This document shows, piece by piece, positions 16,820 through 27,876 of a stretch of 64,000 nucleotides of DNA. The stretch spans positions 62,001-126,000 of the forward strand of contig NZ_JZKH01000011.1 in NCBI RefSeq assembly GCF_000961885.1, written 5' to 3'. The notes below the pieces were generated by a model, which ran no database searches, was not told the origin of the DNA, and saw only the letters and a program-made list of their open reading frames with translations. Origin of the DNA: Streptomyces rubellomurinus (GTDB taxonomy: Bacteria > Actinomycetota > Actinomycetes > Streptomycetales > Streptomycetaceae). The position numbers and the translations under genes are program-made. Every line of letters begins with the position of its first letter. Position 1 is the first letter of the stretch.

Positions 16820-18073
16820 TCAGTTCCGGTCGTCCTCCAGGGCCAGCGCCGCGAAGAGTTCGACCCCGATGCCGATCGCCCGTTCGTCCACGTCGAACCG
16901 CCCCTGGTGCAGGTCCCGGACGGCGGTGTCGCCGGGGGCGCGGACGCCCAGCCGGGCCAGCGCGCCCGGGGCGTGCTCCAGGTACCAGGAGAAGTCCTCG
17001 CCGCCCAGGCTCTGTTCGGTGCCCTCCACCACCTGGGCGCCGCCGCGCCCGAAACGATCGTGCATCACCTCGTCCAGGCGGGTGACGGAGACCGCCTCGT
17101 TCACCACCGGCGGCACCCCGCGGTGGTAGTCCAGCGTCCACTTGGCCCGGTAGGTCTCGGCGAGCTTGGCGATCAGCTCGTGCAGCAGGTCCGGCGCCTC
17201 GCGCCAGCCGTCCAGCTCCAGGCAGCGGACGGTGCCCTCCAGTTCGGCGTGCTGCGGGATGACGTTGGGCGCGGAGCCAGCGGCGATCCGGCCGAAGACC
17301 AGGCTGACGCCCCAGCGCGGGTCCATCCGGCGGGCCAGCGCGCCCGGCAGGTCCGCGGCCATCCGGGCGACCGCGGTCACCAGGTCGGTGGTCAGGTGCG
17401 GGCGGGCGGTGTGCCCGCCGGGGCCGTCCAGGTGCAGCACCAGGCGGTCGCAGGCCGAGGTGATCGCGCCGACCCGCAGGGCGATCCGGCCGACCTCCAC
17501 CTTCGGGTCGCAGTGCACCGCGAAGATCCGGCCCACGCCGTCCATCCCGCCGGCCTTGATCACGTCCAGCGCGCCGCCCGGCATGACCTCCTCGGCCGGC
17601 TGGAACACCAGTCGGACGGGCCGGCGCAGTTCGCCGGTGCGGGCGGCCTCGGCCAGCACCAGGCCGGTGCCGAGGACGACGGAGGTGTGCACGTCGTGGC
17701 CGCAGGCGTGGGCCCGGCCGGGGACGGTGGAGCGGTACGGGACGTCGGTCTTGGCGTCGTCGATGGGCAGCGCGTCGATGTCGGCCCGGAAGGCCAGCAG
17801 TTCGGTGCCGGGGGCGGTGCCGGGCGGGACGATGTCGACCAGCAGGCCGGTGCCGCCGGGCAGCACCCGGGGGGTCAGGCCCGCGGCCACCAGCCGGTCG
17901 CGGAGCAGCCCGGTGGTGCGGAACTCCTGGCGCCCCAGCTCCGGGTGCCGGTGCAGATCACGGCGGAAGGCGATCAGTTCCGGCTCCAGCGCGCCTACTC
18001 GGGCGCGCAGGTCGGCGGCGGGGCGTGCGACGGCGAGAGTGGCGCCCGACTGAGCGGGCTCAGGACGGTTCAT
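16820..18073 (-). CDS. M20 family amidohydrolase/metallopeptidase
   Basis: This 417-residue enzyme belongs to the M20D amidohydrolase group (hippurate hydrolase, N-acyl amino acid hydrolase, IAA-amino acid hydrolase). RRDLHRHPELGRQEFRT opens the fold. HACGHDVHTSVVL holds metal-binding residues, PAEE follows about 55 residues later, and GPGGHTARP marks the dimerisation domain. GGEDFSWYLE carries the last metal ligand region. It probably removes an acyl group from an amino acid or peptide; the substrate is unknown. ATG at 18073 begins MNRPEP; an upstream extension in the open frame has no ribosome-binding site. Confidence 0.9.
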   Translation of the reverse strand: MNRPEPAQSGATLAVARPAADLRARVGALEPELIAFRRDLHRHPELGRQEFRTTGLLRDRLVAAGLTPRVLPGGTGLLVDIVPPGTAPGTELLAFRADIDALPIDDAKTDVPYRSTVPGRAHACGHDVHTSVVLGTGLVLAEAARTGELRRPVRLVFQPAEEVMPGGALDVIKAGGMDGVGRIFAVHCDPKVEVGRIALRVGAITSACDRLVLHLDGPGGHTARPHLTTDLVTAVARMAADLPGALARRMDPRWGVSLVFGRIAAGSAPNVIPQHAELEGTVRCLELDGWREAPDLLHELIAKLAETYRAKWTLDYHRGVPPVVNEAVSVTRLDEVMHDRFGRGGAQVVEGTEQSLGGEDFSWYLEHAPGALARLGVRAPGDTAVRDLHQGRFDVDERAIGIGVELFAALALEDDRN

Positions 18074-18272
18074 CTCCCCAAGCGTAGGCCTGTCGGGGGG
18101 ATTTGGCCCGACTTCCGGAAAATTCTTCCCCGGATGGGCGCATACCGGCCGGACAGGTGGGTATGACATCTCGTTTCAGCCGCCTTTCCGGGTTGCCTGC
18201 CCTGTGCAACGATCACCCGGGCCGGTGGTCACGGACGCCCCGCTCTTGACGTTCTCGGGTGATTGACGGTGA

Positions 18273-18300
18273 CTCAGGCGCACCAACCCCCTCAGGCGCA
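18273..18300. repeat. Short 10-bp direct repeat
   Basis: CTCAGGCGCA occurs at 18273-18282 and 18291-18300, immediately 3' of the mutase gene. An ATCACCCG/CGGGTGAT pair lies nearby (18212-18219 and 18256-18263). These may be operator elements for the downstream M20 gene. The evidence is weak. Confidence 0.4.
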
Positions 18301-18305
18301 TCAAC

Positions 18306-19895
<1,590 letters not shown>

Positions 19896-19906
19896 GGGTT
19901 CCTCCA

Positions 19907-19942
19907 GCGAGGACGGCACGGGGGGGCGGTCCTCGCAATGTA
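19907..19942 (-). promoter_or_regulatory. Mutase promoter -10 box and inverted repeat
   Basis: On the minus strand TACATT (19937-19942) is followed directly by GCGAGGAC and, 14 bases on, GTCCTCGC (arms 19929-19936 and 19907-19914). The 8-bp repeat would cover the start of transcription, about 10 bases before the GGAGG ribosome-binding site. It may be an operator or a leader hairpin. Confidence 0.45.
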
Positions 19943-20019
19943 GAACGCCACCGGGCGGCGCGGGCGCAGACGCGGTTGAGATGATCGGGTGAACGACCGA
20001 CGAGCCCCAGGGAGTGGCG

Positions 20020-20760
20020 ATGACCGAGCAGAAGGTGGCCGTGGTCACCGGTGCCAGCAGTGGAATCGGCGCGGCGACCGCCCGCCGGCTGGCCGCCGAA
20101 GGCTTCGAGGTGGTGCTGACCGCGCGCCGCACGGACCGGATCGAGGCGCTGGCCAAGGAGATCGGGGGGCGGGCCCACACGCTGGACGTGACCGACCGCG
20201 CCGCCGTGGACGCCTTCGCGGCCGAGGTGGGCCGGGTCGACGTGCTGGTGAACAACGCCGGCGGGGCGATCGGCGCCGAGACGGTCGAGCACGGCGACCC
20301 GGCCGACTGGCGGGCCATGTACGAGGTGAACGTGCTCGGCGTGCTGCACGTGACGCAGGCGCTGCTGCCCGCCCTGCGCGCGACCGGCGACGGCACGGTG
20401 CTGGTGCTCTCCTCCACCGCCGCGCTGGCCGCGTACGAGGGCGGCGGCGGGTACGTCGCCGCCAAGCACGCCGCGCACACCATCGCGGCGACGCTGCGGC
20501 TGGAGCTGTGCGGGGAGCCGATCCGGGTGATCGAGATCGCCCCCGGCATGGTGAAGTCCGAGGGCTTCGCGATCACCCGGTTCCGGGGCGACGAGGACAA
20601 GGCCGCGGCCGTGTACGCGGGTGTGGCCGAGCCGCTGACCTCGGAGGACGTCGCGGACACCGTCGCCTGGGCGGTCACCCGGCCGGCGCACGTCAACATC
20701 GACCTGCTGGTGGTCCGGCCCCGGGCGCAGGCCGCCAACCACAAGGTCCACCGCGGCTGA
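20020..20760 (+). CDS. Short-chain dehydrogenase/reductase, classical
   Basis: This 246-residue NAD(P)-dependent oxidoreductase is of the YdfG/serine-dehydrogenase-like type. TGASSGIG is the cofactor loop and DVLVNNAGG follows. The catalytic set is S ([14 protein letters not shown]), Tyr and Lys (YVAAK). LTARRTDR after strand 2 suggests preference for NADP. ATG at 20020 is preferred to the GTG two codons upstream because AGGGAG is then correctly spaced. It is divergent from the mutase gene. Substrate unknown. Confidence 0.9.
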   Translation: MTEQKVAVVTGASSGIGAATARRLAAEGFEVVLTARRTDRIEALAKEIGGRAHTLDVTDRAAVDAFAAEVGRVDVLVNNAGGAIGAETVEHGDPADWRAMYEVNVLGVLHVTQALLPALRATGDGTVLVLSSTAALAAYEGGGGYVAAKHAAHTIAATLRLELCGEPIRVIEIAPGMVKSEGFAITRFRGDEDKAAAVYAGVAEPLTSEDVADTVAWAVTRPAHVNIDLLVVRPRAQAANHKVHRG

Positions 20761-20849
20761 GCCGGCCTGGGCCAGGCTGAGCCGGGCCGAGCCGGGCGGC
20801 CCGGGGGGTCATGATCGAACACGTCACCCACCAGTGGTACACACGTGCG

Positions 20850-22499
20850 ATGAAAACCTTTCGGGCCGCCCGCCCACGCGTCCTGCTGACCGCCGTGGCG
20901 GCGGGCACGCTCCTCCTCGCCACCGCGTGCACCGACGACCACGCGTCGTCCCAGGACAAGGCCGCCGCCCCCGCGGCCACCGGCGCCGCGAGCCCCACGG
21001 CCACCCCGACGCCGACCGCGACGCCCACCGGCGAGGCCGACCCGGCCCTCAAGCCCTTCTACGGCCAGCAGATCGTCTGGGCGGACTGCCCGGCCGACCC
21101 CAAGGCCGAGAAGGCCAAGGTCGACACCACCGGCATGAAGTGCGGCAAGCTGCACGTCCCGCTGGACTACGCCCACCCGGCCGCCGACGCCATCGACCTC
21201 GCCCTGATCAAGCACCCGGCCGCCAAGCCGGACCAGCGGGTCGGCTCGCTGATGGTCAACCCCGGCGGCCCCGGCGCCTCCGGCGTCGAGATGGTCGAGT
21301 TCGGCGCCAAGGACTTCGAGGGCACCCTGCACGACCGCTTCGACGTGATCGGCTTCGACCCGCGCGGCACCGGCGCCAGCGCGCCGGTCGTCTGCTACGA
21401 CGACCAGCAGCACGACGCCCTCAACCAGGAGGACGAGCCGGTCGACCCGGCCGAGCGCAAGGCCGCCCGGGTCAAGCAGAGCACCGACCACGCCGCCGCC
21501 TGCCAGGCCAAGTCCGGCAAGCTGCTGCCCTTCGTCGGCACCCGCAACACCGCCCGCGACCTGGACGTGCTGCGCGCCGTCGTCGGCGACAAGAAGCTCA
21601 ACTACCTCGGCATCTCCTACGGCACCTACCTCGGCGCCCTCTACGCCGAGGAGTTCCCGAAGAACACCGGCCGGCTGATCCTCGACGGTGCCGTCGACCC
21701 GGCCGAGGACACCCTGGACCACGGCGTCGACCAGCAGGTCGGCTTCGAGAAGTCCTTCGAGCGCTTCGCCGCCGACTGCGTGGAGAACCACGCCGACGAG
21801 TGCCCGCTCGGCAAGGACAAGGACCAGGCCGCCAAGAAGGCCGCCGACTTCCTGGACGGCCTGCACGACCACCCGCTGACCGTCAAGGACGGCCGCAAGC
21901 TCGGCCGCGACCAGGCGTGGACCGGCGTCATCTCGATGCTGTACGGCGACGAGAAGACCTCCTGGAAGTACCTGCGGGCCTCCCTCGGCTGGGCGATGGT
22001 CCGCGACAAGGGCGACTTCCTGATGGCCTTCGCCGACGACTACAACGGCCGCGACGAGCAGGGCCACTACAGCCCGCTGGACGAGGCCCACACCGCGATC
22101 TCCTGCGCCGACGCCGCCCGCCCCGCGCCCACCCCCGAGCACGCCAAGGCCGCCGTCGACCGGCTGCTCGCCCAGGCGCCGCTGCTGTCCAAGGGCGTCA
22201 CGGTGGACGACTACACCGAGCCGGGCTGCGCCCACTGGCCGTTCAAGACCCAGGAGAAGCCGCACACCATCCGGGCCGAGGGCTCCGCGCCGATCCTGGT
22301 GGTCGGCAGCACCGGCGACCCGGCCACCCCGTACGCCTCGGCCGAGGCGCTGGCCAAGGGCTTCGCCAACGCCACCCTGCTCACCCGGGTCGGCGAGGGC
22401 CACGGCGCCTTCGGCAAGGGCAACGCCTGCATCGACAAGGCCATGGCGGCCTACCTCACCGAGGGCACGGTGCCGGCCGCGGGGACCCGCTGCGAGTAG
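20850..22499 (+). CDS. Secreted alpha/beta hydrolase, tripeptidyl aminopeptidase (SlpD/SlpE-like) family
   Basis: This 549-residue exported lipoprotein has a signal sequence and lipobox LLATAC (cysteine at about residue 27), then a Thr/Pro linker. [12 protein letters not shown] is the oxyanion region, GISYGTYLG holds the nucleophile Ser, [12 protein letters not shown] holds the Asp and GEGHGAFG the His. The C-terminal TAP-like segment is present. Relatives such as S. lividans SlpD/SlpE remove tripeptides or single residues from peptide N-termini. ATG at 20850 gives a normal lipoprotein leader; an earlier ATG at 20811 is less likely. Confidence 0.9.
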   Translation: MKTFRAARPRVLLTAVAAGTLLLATACTDDHASSQDKAAAPAATGAASPTATPTPTATPTGEADPALKPFYGQQIVWADCPADPKAEKAKVDTTGMKCGKLHVPLDYAHPAADAIDLALIKHPAAKPDQRVGSLMVNPGGPGASGVEMVEFGAKDFEGTLHDRFDVIGFDPRGTGASAPVVCYDDQQHDALNQEDEPVDPAERKAARVKQSTDHAAACQAKSGKLLPFVGTRNTARDLDVLRAVVGDKKLNYLGISYGTYLGALYAEEFPKNTGRLILDGAVDPAEDTLDHGVDQQVGFEKSFERFAADCVENHADECPLGKDKDQAAKKAADFLDGLHDHPLTVKDGRKLGRDQAWTGVISMLYGDEKTSWKYLRASLGWAMVRDKGDFLMAFADDYNGRDEQGHYSPLDEAHTAISCADAARPAPTPEHAKAAVDRLLAQAPLLSKGVTVDDYTEPGCAHWPFKTQEKPHTIRAEGSAPILVVGSTGDPATPYASAEALAKGFANATLLTRVGEGHGAFGKGNACIDKAMAAYLTEGTVPAAGTRCE

Positions 22500-22718
22500 C
22501 GGGCGACAACGGGGAGGGCGCTGACGAAACGGTGTCAACGTCACGACTTGATAGCTCGTCCGGATGAATTCGGCGCGCGCCCTCCCCAACTGATGACCGC
22601 TCAACTACCTTGGAGGAGCTGCCCGACCGGCGTCGACCGCCGCCCGCGGCCCCCCATACTTCAGCTGTCCCACCACCCCACACCACCGGTACCTTCCCGC
22701 CCTCACGAGGAGGACCCG

Positions 22719-23264
22719 CTGCCCAGCGAGATCCCGTCACAGCGGCTCGATCCCACGTCCGAGCCGACCCTCCTCGGGCTGCACCGCTTCAACGAAGCCG
22801 ACGCCGGCGCGGCCGAGGAGGCCCTGCTGGCCTGCTGCGGCAGCCACCGCTGGGCCCTGCGGCTCACCGCGCACCGGCCGTACCCCGACATAGAGTCCCT
22901 GCTCGCCGCCGCCAGCGAGGCCTCCTACGACCTGCGCCCGGCCGACCTGGCCGAGGCGCTCGCCGACGAGAGCTGGATGCCGCAGCCCCTGCTCGGCATG
23001 CGGGCGCCCGGCAGCCAGGCCGCGCACACCGCGCTGCGGGCGGCGCACGCCGCGTACGAGGCGCGGTTCGGCCACGTCTTCGTGGTCTGCCTGGACGGCG
23101 TCGAGCCGGAGGAGATGCTCGACGCCGTGCTCTCGTCGATCCGCACCCGGCTCGCCAACGACCCGGACGAGGAGCGGCTGATCTCGGCGGACGAACTGCG
23201 CCGGATCGCGCTCACCCGGCTGGAGCACCTGGTCGCCACCCACTCGGAGGCCGGGGCGCGCTAG
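22719..23264 (+). CDS. UraD-like (OHCU decarboxylase family) protein, probable CTG start
   Basis: This 181-residue protein resembles 2-oxo-4-hydroxy-4-carboxy-5-ureidoimidazoline decarboxylase, the last step of urate to allantoin. ALLACCGSHRWALRL and the AAHAAYEARFGHVFVVCLDG stretch near residue 115 fit the family. The usual HPRIG-type motif with its catalytic His is not visible; ADESWMPQP stands in its place. The enzyme may be inactive or diverged. GAGGAGG (22707-22713) is five bases before CTG at 22719, while no ATG or GTG is nearby. No other urate genes are adjacent. Confidence 0.75.
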   Translation: MPSEIPSQRLDPTSEPTLLGLHRFNEADAGAAEEALLACCGSHRWALRLTAHRPYPDIESLLAAASEASYDLRPADLAEALADESWMPQPLLGMRAPGSQAAHTALRAAHAAYEARFGHVFVVCLDGVEPEEMLDAVLSSIRTRLANDPDEERLISADELRRIALTRLEHLVATHSEAGAR

Positions 23265-23324
23265 CCGTTCGCCGCGCCGGCGCTTCCCGGCGCCGACCCT
23301 TCCCCGCCCCGGCCCTTCGCCGCG

Positions 23325-24116
23325 TCAGCCCTTCGCCGCTTGCGCGGCGCGGAGCTTGGCCACCTGCTGCCGGACGATCCGCTCGTCCGGCACGGCGGCC
23401 GGCTCCGCGGCCACGCCGAAGGTGGTGAACACCGCCAGCGCCGTCCCGACCCGGGCCAGGACGGCGCGCTGGGTGAGCACCGCACCGCCCGATTCATTCG
23501 TGAGGGTGAATCCGATCGCCGCGTCCGCTCCCTCCGGCGTGGGCGTGTCCTCCCGGTTCAGCCGGTGCCGGGTGCGGATCGGCGCCTTCTTCCCCGGCTT
23601 CTCGGCGGGCGGCGCCGGAGCCGCCGAACCGAAGGACGCGCACGGGCCGAACAGCTGCTCCAGCTCCCCCTGCAGCACGGCCGCCCGCCCCGCCCGGTAC
23701 CCGATCAGCCCGCCGTACACCCCGCCCTTGGGGTCGGCCGCCCGGGCCACGCTCAGGTCCGTCTCCGCGTACGGGCGGTCCACGCCCGGCGAGGTCGAGG
23801 CCGTCCCGGGGGCGGTGCCGACCGAGGCGCCCGGGGCCACCACGTCCAGCAGCGGCTGACAGGCCGGGACGTCCGCGGCCTCCCGCCCGGCGCCCGCCCC
23901 GGTGTCGCCGTGCCCGGCCGTCATGACCGTCACCGCGTACCCGGGCCCCAGATCGTTATCGGCCACCGCGGCCGCCCTCAGTTCGGACGCGGACAGTTCC
24001 CGGCCCGGCGCGGCGCGGTCCGCGGACGGGGAGCCGCCGACCGTGGCGCAGCCGCAGCTGAGCAGCGGGAACAGGAGCAGGACGACGGCGGACGGTCGGA
24101 CGCGGCGCAGTGGCAC
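23325..24116 (-). CDS. Putative lipoprotein of unknown function
   Basis: This 263-residue protein starts with a basic N-terminus and a hydrophobic stretch ending LLSCGCATVGG, a plausible lipobox. The mature part has a Ser/Ala/Arg-rich linker and a domain with conserved-looking segments LSASELRAAAVADNDLGPGY and IGYRAGRAAVLQGELEQLF. This may be a PknH-like extracellular sensor domain, but I do not recognise it firmly. It is convergent with the UraD-like gene. Confidence 0.65.
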   Translation of the reverse strand: MPLRRVRPSAVVLLLFPLLSCGCATVGGSPSADRAAPGRELSASELRAAAVADNDLGPGYAVTVMTAGHGDTGAGAGREAADVPACQPLLDVVAPGASVGTAPGTASTSPGVDRPYAETDLSVARAADPKGGVYGGLIGYRAGRAAVLQGELEQLFGPCASFGSAAPAPPAEKPGKKAPIRTRHRLNREDTPTPEGADAAIGFTLTNESGGAVLTQRAVLARVGTALAVFTTFGVAAEPAAVPDERIVRQQVAKLRAAQAAKG

Positions 24117-24279
24117 GGGGGCCTCGGCAGGGTGTCGGCGGCTGGCGGGCGGCCACCGTAGCGCACCCGAACGGTCACCCTGCGTCGCGAATCCGGGGAT
24201 GGTTCCCGCCCGACTAGGCCAGAAGTGGCGGTTTGATCACACCGGAGGCCCCCGGAGGCGGGTGGCGAGAACGCGCCGA

Positions 24280-24285
24280 TAGGAT
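24280..24285 (+). promoter_or_regulatory. Probable sdh -10 box
   Basis: TAGGAT at 24280-24285, about 85 bases before sdhC, is a good -10 hexamer in this lineage. No clear -35 is visible at the right distance. Confidence 0.4.
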
Positions 24286-24369
24286 GCTCGCGGCCGGTGG
24301 ACCGTACCCGGCCGGGCTGACCGACACCGAAGCCGGCCGAGCCCCCAATCGCTTCCGGAGGGTTTTTCC

Positions 24370-24750
24370 GTGCCGGCTGGAACGCTGTACCGCGGCCGGG
24401 AAGGCATGTGGAGCTGGGTGGCTCATCGAGTCACCGGCGTCCTCATCTTCTTCTTCCTGTTCGCCCACGTCCTGGACACCGCCCTGGTGCGAGTGTCGCC
24501 GGAGTCCTACGACACCGTCATCAAGACGTACAAGACTCCCCTCGTGAACTTGCTGGAGTACGGCCTCACCGCCGCCATCCTGTTCCACGCCCTCAACGGC
24601 CTGCGCGTCGTCGCCGTGGACTTCTGGTCGAAGGGCCCGAAGTACCAGAAGCAGATGCTCTGGACCGTCGTCGGGGTCTGGGTCGTCCTGATGGCCGGCG
24701 CCTTCTACCCGATCCTGCAGCACACGCTGATCTCTTGGTTCGGGGAGTGA
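24370..24750 (+). CDS. sdhC: Succinate dehydrogenase cytochrome b556 subunit
   Basis: This 126-residue membrane anchor of complex II has three hydrophobic helices. WSWVAHRVTGVLIFFFLFAHVLD contains the SdhC signature with the haem-ligand-type His in the AHRVTG and FAHVLD contexts. A second His-containing segment, ILFHALNGLRVV, follows. The GTG start is preceded by GGAGGG. It is first in sdhCDAB; the sdhD start follows after five bases. Confidence 0.93.
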   Translation: MPAGTLYRGREGMWSWVAHRVTGVLIFFFLFAHVLDTALVRVSPESYDTVIKTYKTPLVNLLEYGLTAAILFHALNGLRVVAVDFWSKGPKYQKQMLWTVVGVWVVLMAGAFYPILQHTLISWFGE

Positions 24751-24755
24751 GCCAC

Positions 24756-25247
24756 ATGTCCACGGAAATCTCCGACGCGCTCGTCGTCCCCTCCAAGCAG
24801 GCGCACACCGGCAAGGGCCTCGGCACCGGCAACCCGGCCGACGCGTTCGTCATCGAGCCGCCGCGCAAGCGCACCGCGAAGACCCCGCGCCGCACCCGCA
24901 CCAACTTCGAGATGCTGGCCTGGCTCTTCATGCGCCTGTCCGGTGTCGTCCTGACCGCGCTGATCCTCGGCCACCTGATCATCATGCTGGTGCTCGACGG
25001 CGGCGTGTCCAAGATCGGCTTCGCCTTCGTGGCCGGCCGCTGGGCCTCCCCGTTCTGGCAGGGCTGGGACCTCCTGATGCTCTGGCTCGCCATGCTGCAC
25101 GGCGCCAACGGCATGCGTCAGGTCATCAACGACTACGCCGAGAAGGACTCGACCCGGCTCTGGCTCAAGGGGCTCATGGGTACCGCCACGGTCTTCACCG
25201 TGCTGCTCGGCACCCTGGTGATCTTCACCTTCGACCCCAACATCTGA
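24756..25247 (+). CDS. sdhD: Succinate dehydrogenase membrane anchor subunit
   Basis: This 163-residue subunit has a polar, basic N-terminus of about 50 residues and then three helices. LMRLSGVVLTALILGHLIIMLV and MLWLAMLHGANGMRQVINDY carry the His and the quinone-side residues. It anchors SdhAB with SdhC. GGGGAG before the sdhC stop serves as ribosome-binding site. The long N-terminal extension is usual in actinobacterial SdhD. Confidence 0.92.
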   Translation: MSTEISDALVVPSKQAHTGKGLGTGNPADAFVIEPPRKRTAKTPRRTRTNFEMLAWLFMRLSGVVLTALILGHLIIMLVLDGGVSKIGFAFVAGRWASPFWQGWDLLMLWLAMLHGANGMRQVINDYAEKDSTRLWLKGLMGTATVFTVLLGTLVIFTFDPNI

Positions 25248-25298
25248 GCCGCGAGCACCATCGACCATCGGCAGAGGCCAGAGGCGAGTTAACCCCCC

Positions 25299-27041
25299 AT
25301 GCAGATTCACCAGTACGACACCGTCATCGTCGGCGCCGGCGGCGCCGGCATGCGCGCGGCCATCGAGTCCACGCAGCGCAGCCGCACCGCCGTCCTGACC
25401 AAGCTCTACCCCACCCGGTCCCACACCGGCGCGGCCCAGGGCGGCATGTGCGCCGCCCTCGCCAACGTCGAGGAGGACAACTGGGAGTGGCACACCTTCG
25501 ACACGGTCAAGGGTGGTGACTACCTGGTCGACCAGGACGCCGCCGAGATCATGTGCAAGGAGGCCATCGACGCCGTCCTCGACCTGGAGAAGATGGGCCT
25601 GCCCTTCTCCCGCACCGAGCAGGGCCGGATCGACCAGCGCCGCTTCGGCGGCCACTCCCGCAACCACGGCGAGGCCCCGGTCCGCCGCTCGTGCTACGCG
25701 GCCGACCGCACCGGCCACATGATCCTCCAGACGCTGTTCCAGAACTGCGTCAAGCACGGCGTCGAGTTCTTCAACGAGTTCTACGTCCTCGACCTGCTGC
25801 TCAACGAGGGCAAGACGGCCGGCGTCGTCGCCTACGAGCTGGCCACCGGCGAGATCCACGTCTTCCAGGCCAAGTCCGTCGTGTTCGCCTCCGGCGGCAC
25901 CGGCAAGTTCTTCAAGGTCTCCTCCAACGCCCACACCCTCACCGGTGACGGCCAGGCCCTGGTCTACCGCCGCGGCCTGCCGCTGGAGGACATGGAGTTC
26001 TTCCAGTTCCACCCGACCGGCATCTGGCGCATGGGCATCCTCCTCACCGAGGGCGCCCGCGGCGAGGGCGGCATCCTGCGCAACAAGGACGGCGAGCGCT
26101 TCATGGAGCGCTACGCCCCCGTCATGAAGGACCTCGCGTCCCGTGACGTCTGCTCCCGCGCGATCTACACCGAGATCCGCGAAGGCCGCGGCTGCGGTCC
26201 GGACGGCGACCACGTCTACCTGGACCTCACCCACCTGCCGCCGGAGCAGCTGGACGCCAAGCTCCCGGACATCACCGAGTTCGCGCGCACCTACCTCGGC
26301 ATCGAGCCCTACACGGACCCGATCCCGATCCAGCCCACCGCGCACTACGCCATGGGCGGCATCCCGACCAACGTCGAGGGTGAGGTCCTGCGCAACAACA
26401 CGGACGTCGTCCCGGGCCTGTACGCGGCCGGCGAGGTCGCCTGCGTGTCCGTGCACGGCGCCAACCGCCTGGGCACCAACTCGCTGCTCGACATCAACGT
26501 GTTCGGCCGTCGCGCGGGCATCGCCGCCGCCGACTTCGCCAACGCGAACGAGTTCGTCGAGCTGCCGGAGAACCCGGAGGAGAAGGTGCAGGCGCTGGTC
26601 GACGGCCTGCGCGAGTCCACCGGCACCGAGTCCGTGGGGCAGATCCGCAAGGAGCTGCAGGAGACCATGGACGCCAACGCCATGGTGTACCGCACCGGCG
26701 CCACCCTGAAGCAGGCGGTCGAGGACATCGCCGCGCTGAAGGAGCGCTACAAGAACGTCTCCATCCAGGACAAGGGCTTCCGCTACAACACGGACCTGCT
26801 GGAGGCCGTCGAGCTGGGCAACCTGCTCGACCTGGCCGAGGTGCTGGCCGTCTCCGCGCTGGCCCGCGAGGAGTCCCGCGGCGGTCACTACCGCGAGGAC
26901 TTCCCGACCCGTGACGACGTGAAGTTCATGCAGCACACCATGGCGTACCAGGAGGTCGCCGCCGACGGCAGCACCTCCATCCGCCTCGACTACAAGCCGG
27001 TCGTCACGACCCGCTACCAGCCGATGGAGCGTAAGTACTGA
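25299..27041 (+). CDS. sdhA: Succinate dehydrogenase flavoprotein subunit
   Basis: This 580-residue protein oxidises succinate to fumarate on a covalently bound FAD. The Rossmann motif VGAGGAGMRAA begins near residue 11. RSHTGAAQGG carries H42, the flavin-linking His. HPTGIWRMGIL, TEGARGEGG and TAHYAMGGIPTN cover the dicarboxylate site. Length and order in the operon are typical. The ATG of sdhB overlaps its stop codon by one base. Confidence 0.98.
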   Translation: MQIHQYDTVIVGAGGAGMRAAIESTQRSRTAVLTKLYPTRSHTGAAQGGMCAALANVEEDNWEWHTFDTVKGGDYLVDQDAAEIMCKEAIDAVLDLEKMGLPFSRTEQGRIDQRRFGGHSRNHGEAPVRRSCYAADRTGHMILQTLFQNCVKHGVEFFNEFYVLDLLLNEGKTAGVVAYELATGEIHVFQAKSVVFASGGTGKFFKVSSNAHTLTGDGQALVYRRGLPLEDMEFFQFHPTGIWRMGILLTEGARGEGGILRNKDGERFMERYAPVMKDLASRDVCSRAIYTEIREGRGCGPDGDHVYLDLTHLPPEQLDAKLPDITEFARTYLGIEPYTDPIPIQPTAHYAMGGIPTNVEGEVLRNNTDVVPGLYAAGEVACVSVHGANRLGTNSLLDINVFGRRAGIAAADFANANEFVELPENPEEKVQALVDGLRESTGTESVGQIRKELQETMDANAMVYRTGATLKQAVEDIAALKERYKNVSIQDKGFRYNTDLLEAVELGNLLDLAEVLAVSALAREESRGGHYREDFPTRDDVKFMQHTMAYQEVAADGSTSIRLDYKPVVTTRYQPMERKY

Positions 27042-27811
27042 TGAGCACTCCGACTGTGGAGCACTCGGCCGCTCTGGACGCGGTCGAGGCCGGTGGCACC
27101 CAGCTGATCACCGTCACCTTCCGGATCCGCCGGTTCAACCCGGAGGAGCACCCGGAGCCGGTGTGGGTCGACTACCAGCTGGTCATGGACCCGAAGGAGC
27201 GCGTCCTGGACGCGCTCAACAAGATCAAGTGGGAGCAGGACGGCACCCTCACCTACCGCCGTTCCTGCGCGCACGGCATCTGCGGCTCCGACGCGATGCG
27301 GATCAACGGCCGCAACCGGCTGGCGTGCAAGACCCTGATCAAGGACGTCAACCCGGAGAAGCCGATCACGATCGAGGCCATCAAGGGCCTGACGGTCCTC
27401 AAGGACCTGGTCGTGGACATGGACCCGTTCTTCCAGGCGTACAAGGACGTCATGCCGTTCCTCATCACCAAGGGGAACGACCCGACGCGCGAGCGCCTGC
27501 AGTCCGCCGAGGACCGCGAGCGCTTCGACGACACCACCAAGTGCATCCTGTGCGCCGCGTGCACGTCGTCCTGCCCGGTGTTCTGGAACGACGGCCAGTA
27601 CTTCGGCCCGGCCGCCATCGTCAACGCGCACCGCTTCATCTTCGACTCGCGCGACGAGGGCGCCGAGCAGCGCCTGGAGATCCTCAACGACCGCGAGGGC
27701 GTGTGGCGCTGCCGCACCACCTTCAACTGCTCCGAGGCCTGCCCGCGCGGCATCGAGGTCACCAAGGCGATCCAGGAAGTGAAGCGGGCCCTGGTCACCC
27801 GCCGCTTCTGA
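27041..27811 (+). CDS. sdhB: Succinate dehydrogenase iron-sulfur subunit
   Basis: This 256-residue electron carrier links FAD to quinone. SCAHGICGSDAMRING with the later LAC completes the [2Fe-2S] cluster site. CILCAACTSSCPVFW and the following CRTTFNCSEACPRG are the [3Fe-4S]/[4Fe-4S] motifs. Translation is coupled to sdhA by a TGATG overlap. The strong hairpin after the stop ends the operon. Confidence 0.98.
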   Translation: MSTPTVEHSAALDAVEAGGTQLITVTFRIRRFNPEEHPEPVWVDYQLVMDPKERVLDALNKIKWEQDGTLTYRRSCAHGICGSDAMRINGRNRLACKTLIKDVNPEKPITIEAIKGLTVLKDLVVDMDPFFQAYKDVMPFLITKGNDPTRERLQSAEDRERFDDTTKCILCAACTSSCPVFWNDGQYFGPAAIVNAHRFIFDSRDEGAEQRLEILNDREGVWRCRTTFNCSEACPRGIEVTKAIQEVKRALVTRRF

Positions 27812-27828
27812 CCCCCGCCTGACGCACC

Positions 27829-27863
27829 GAGGCCCCGCCCGATCACCGATCGGGCGGGGCCTC
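27829..27863. terminator. sdh operon terminator (bidirectional)
   Basis: Perfect 16-bp arms (27829-27844 and 27848-27863) around a 3-nt loop, followed by GTTCG. It lies between sdhB and the convergent FG-GAP gene. Confidence 0.9.
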
Positions 27864-27876
27864 GTTCGTACCGGGC

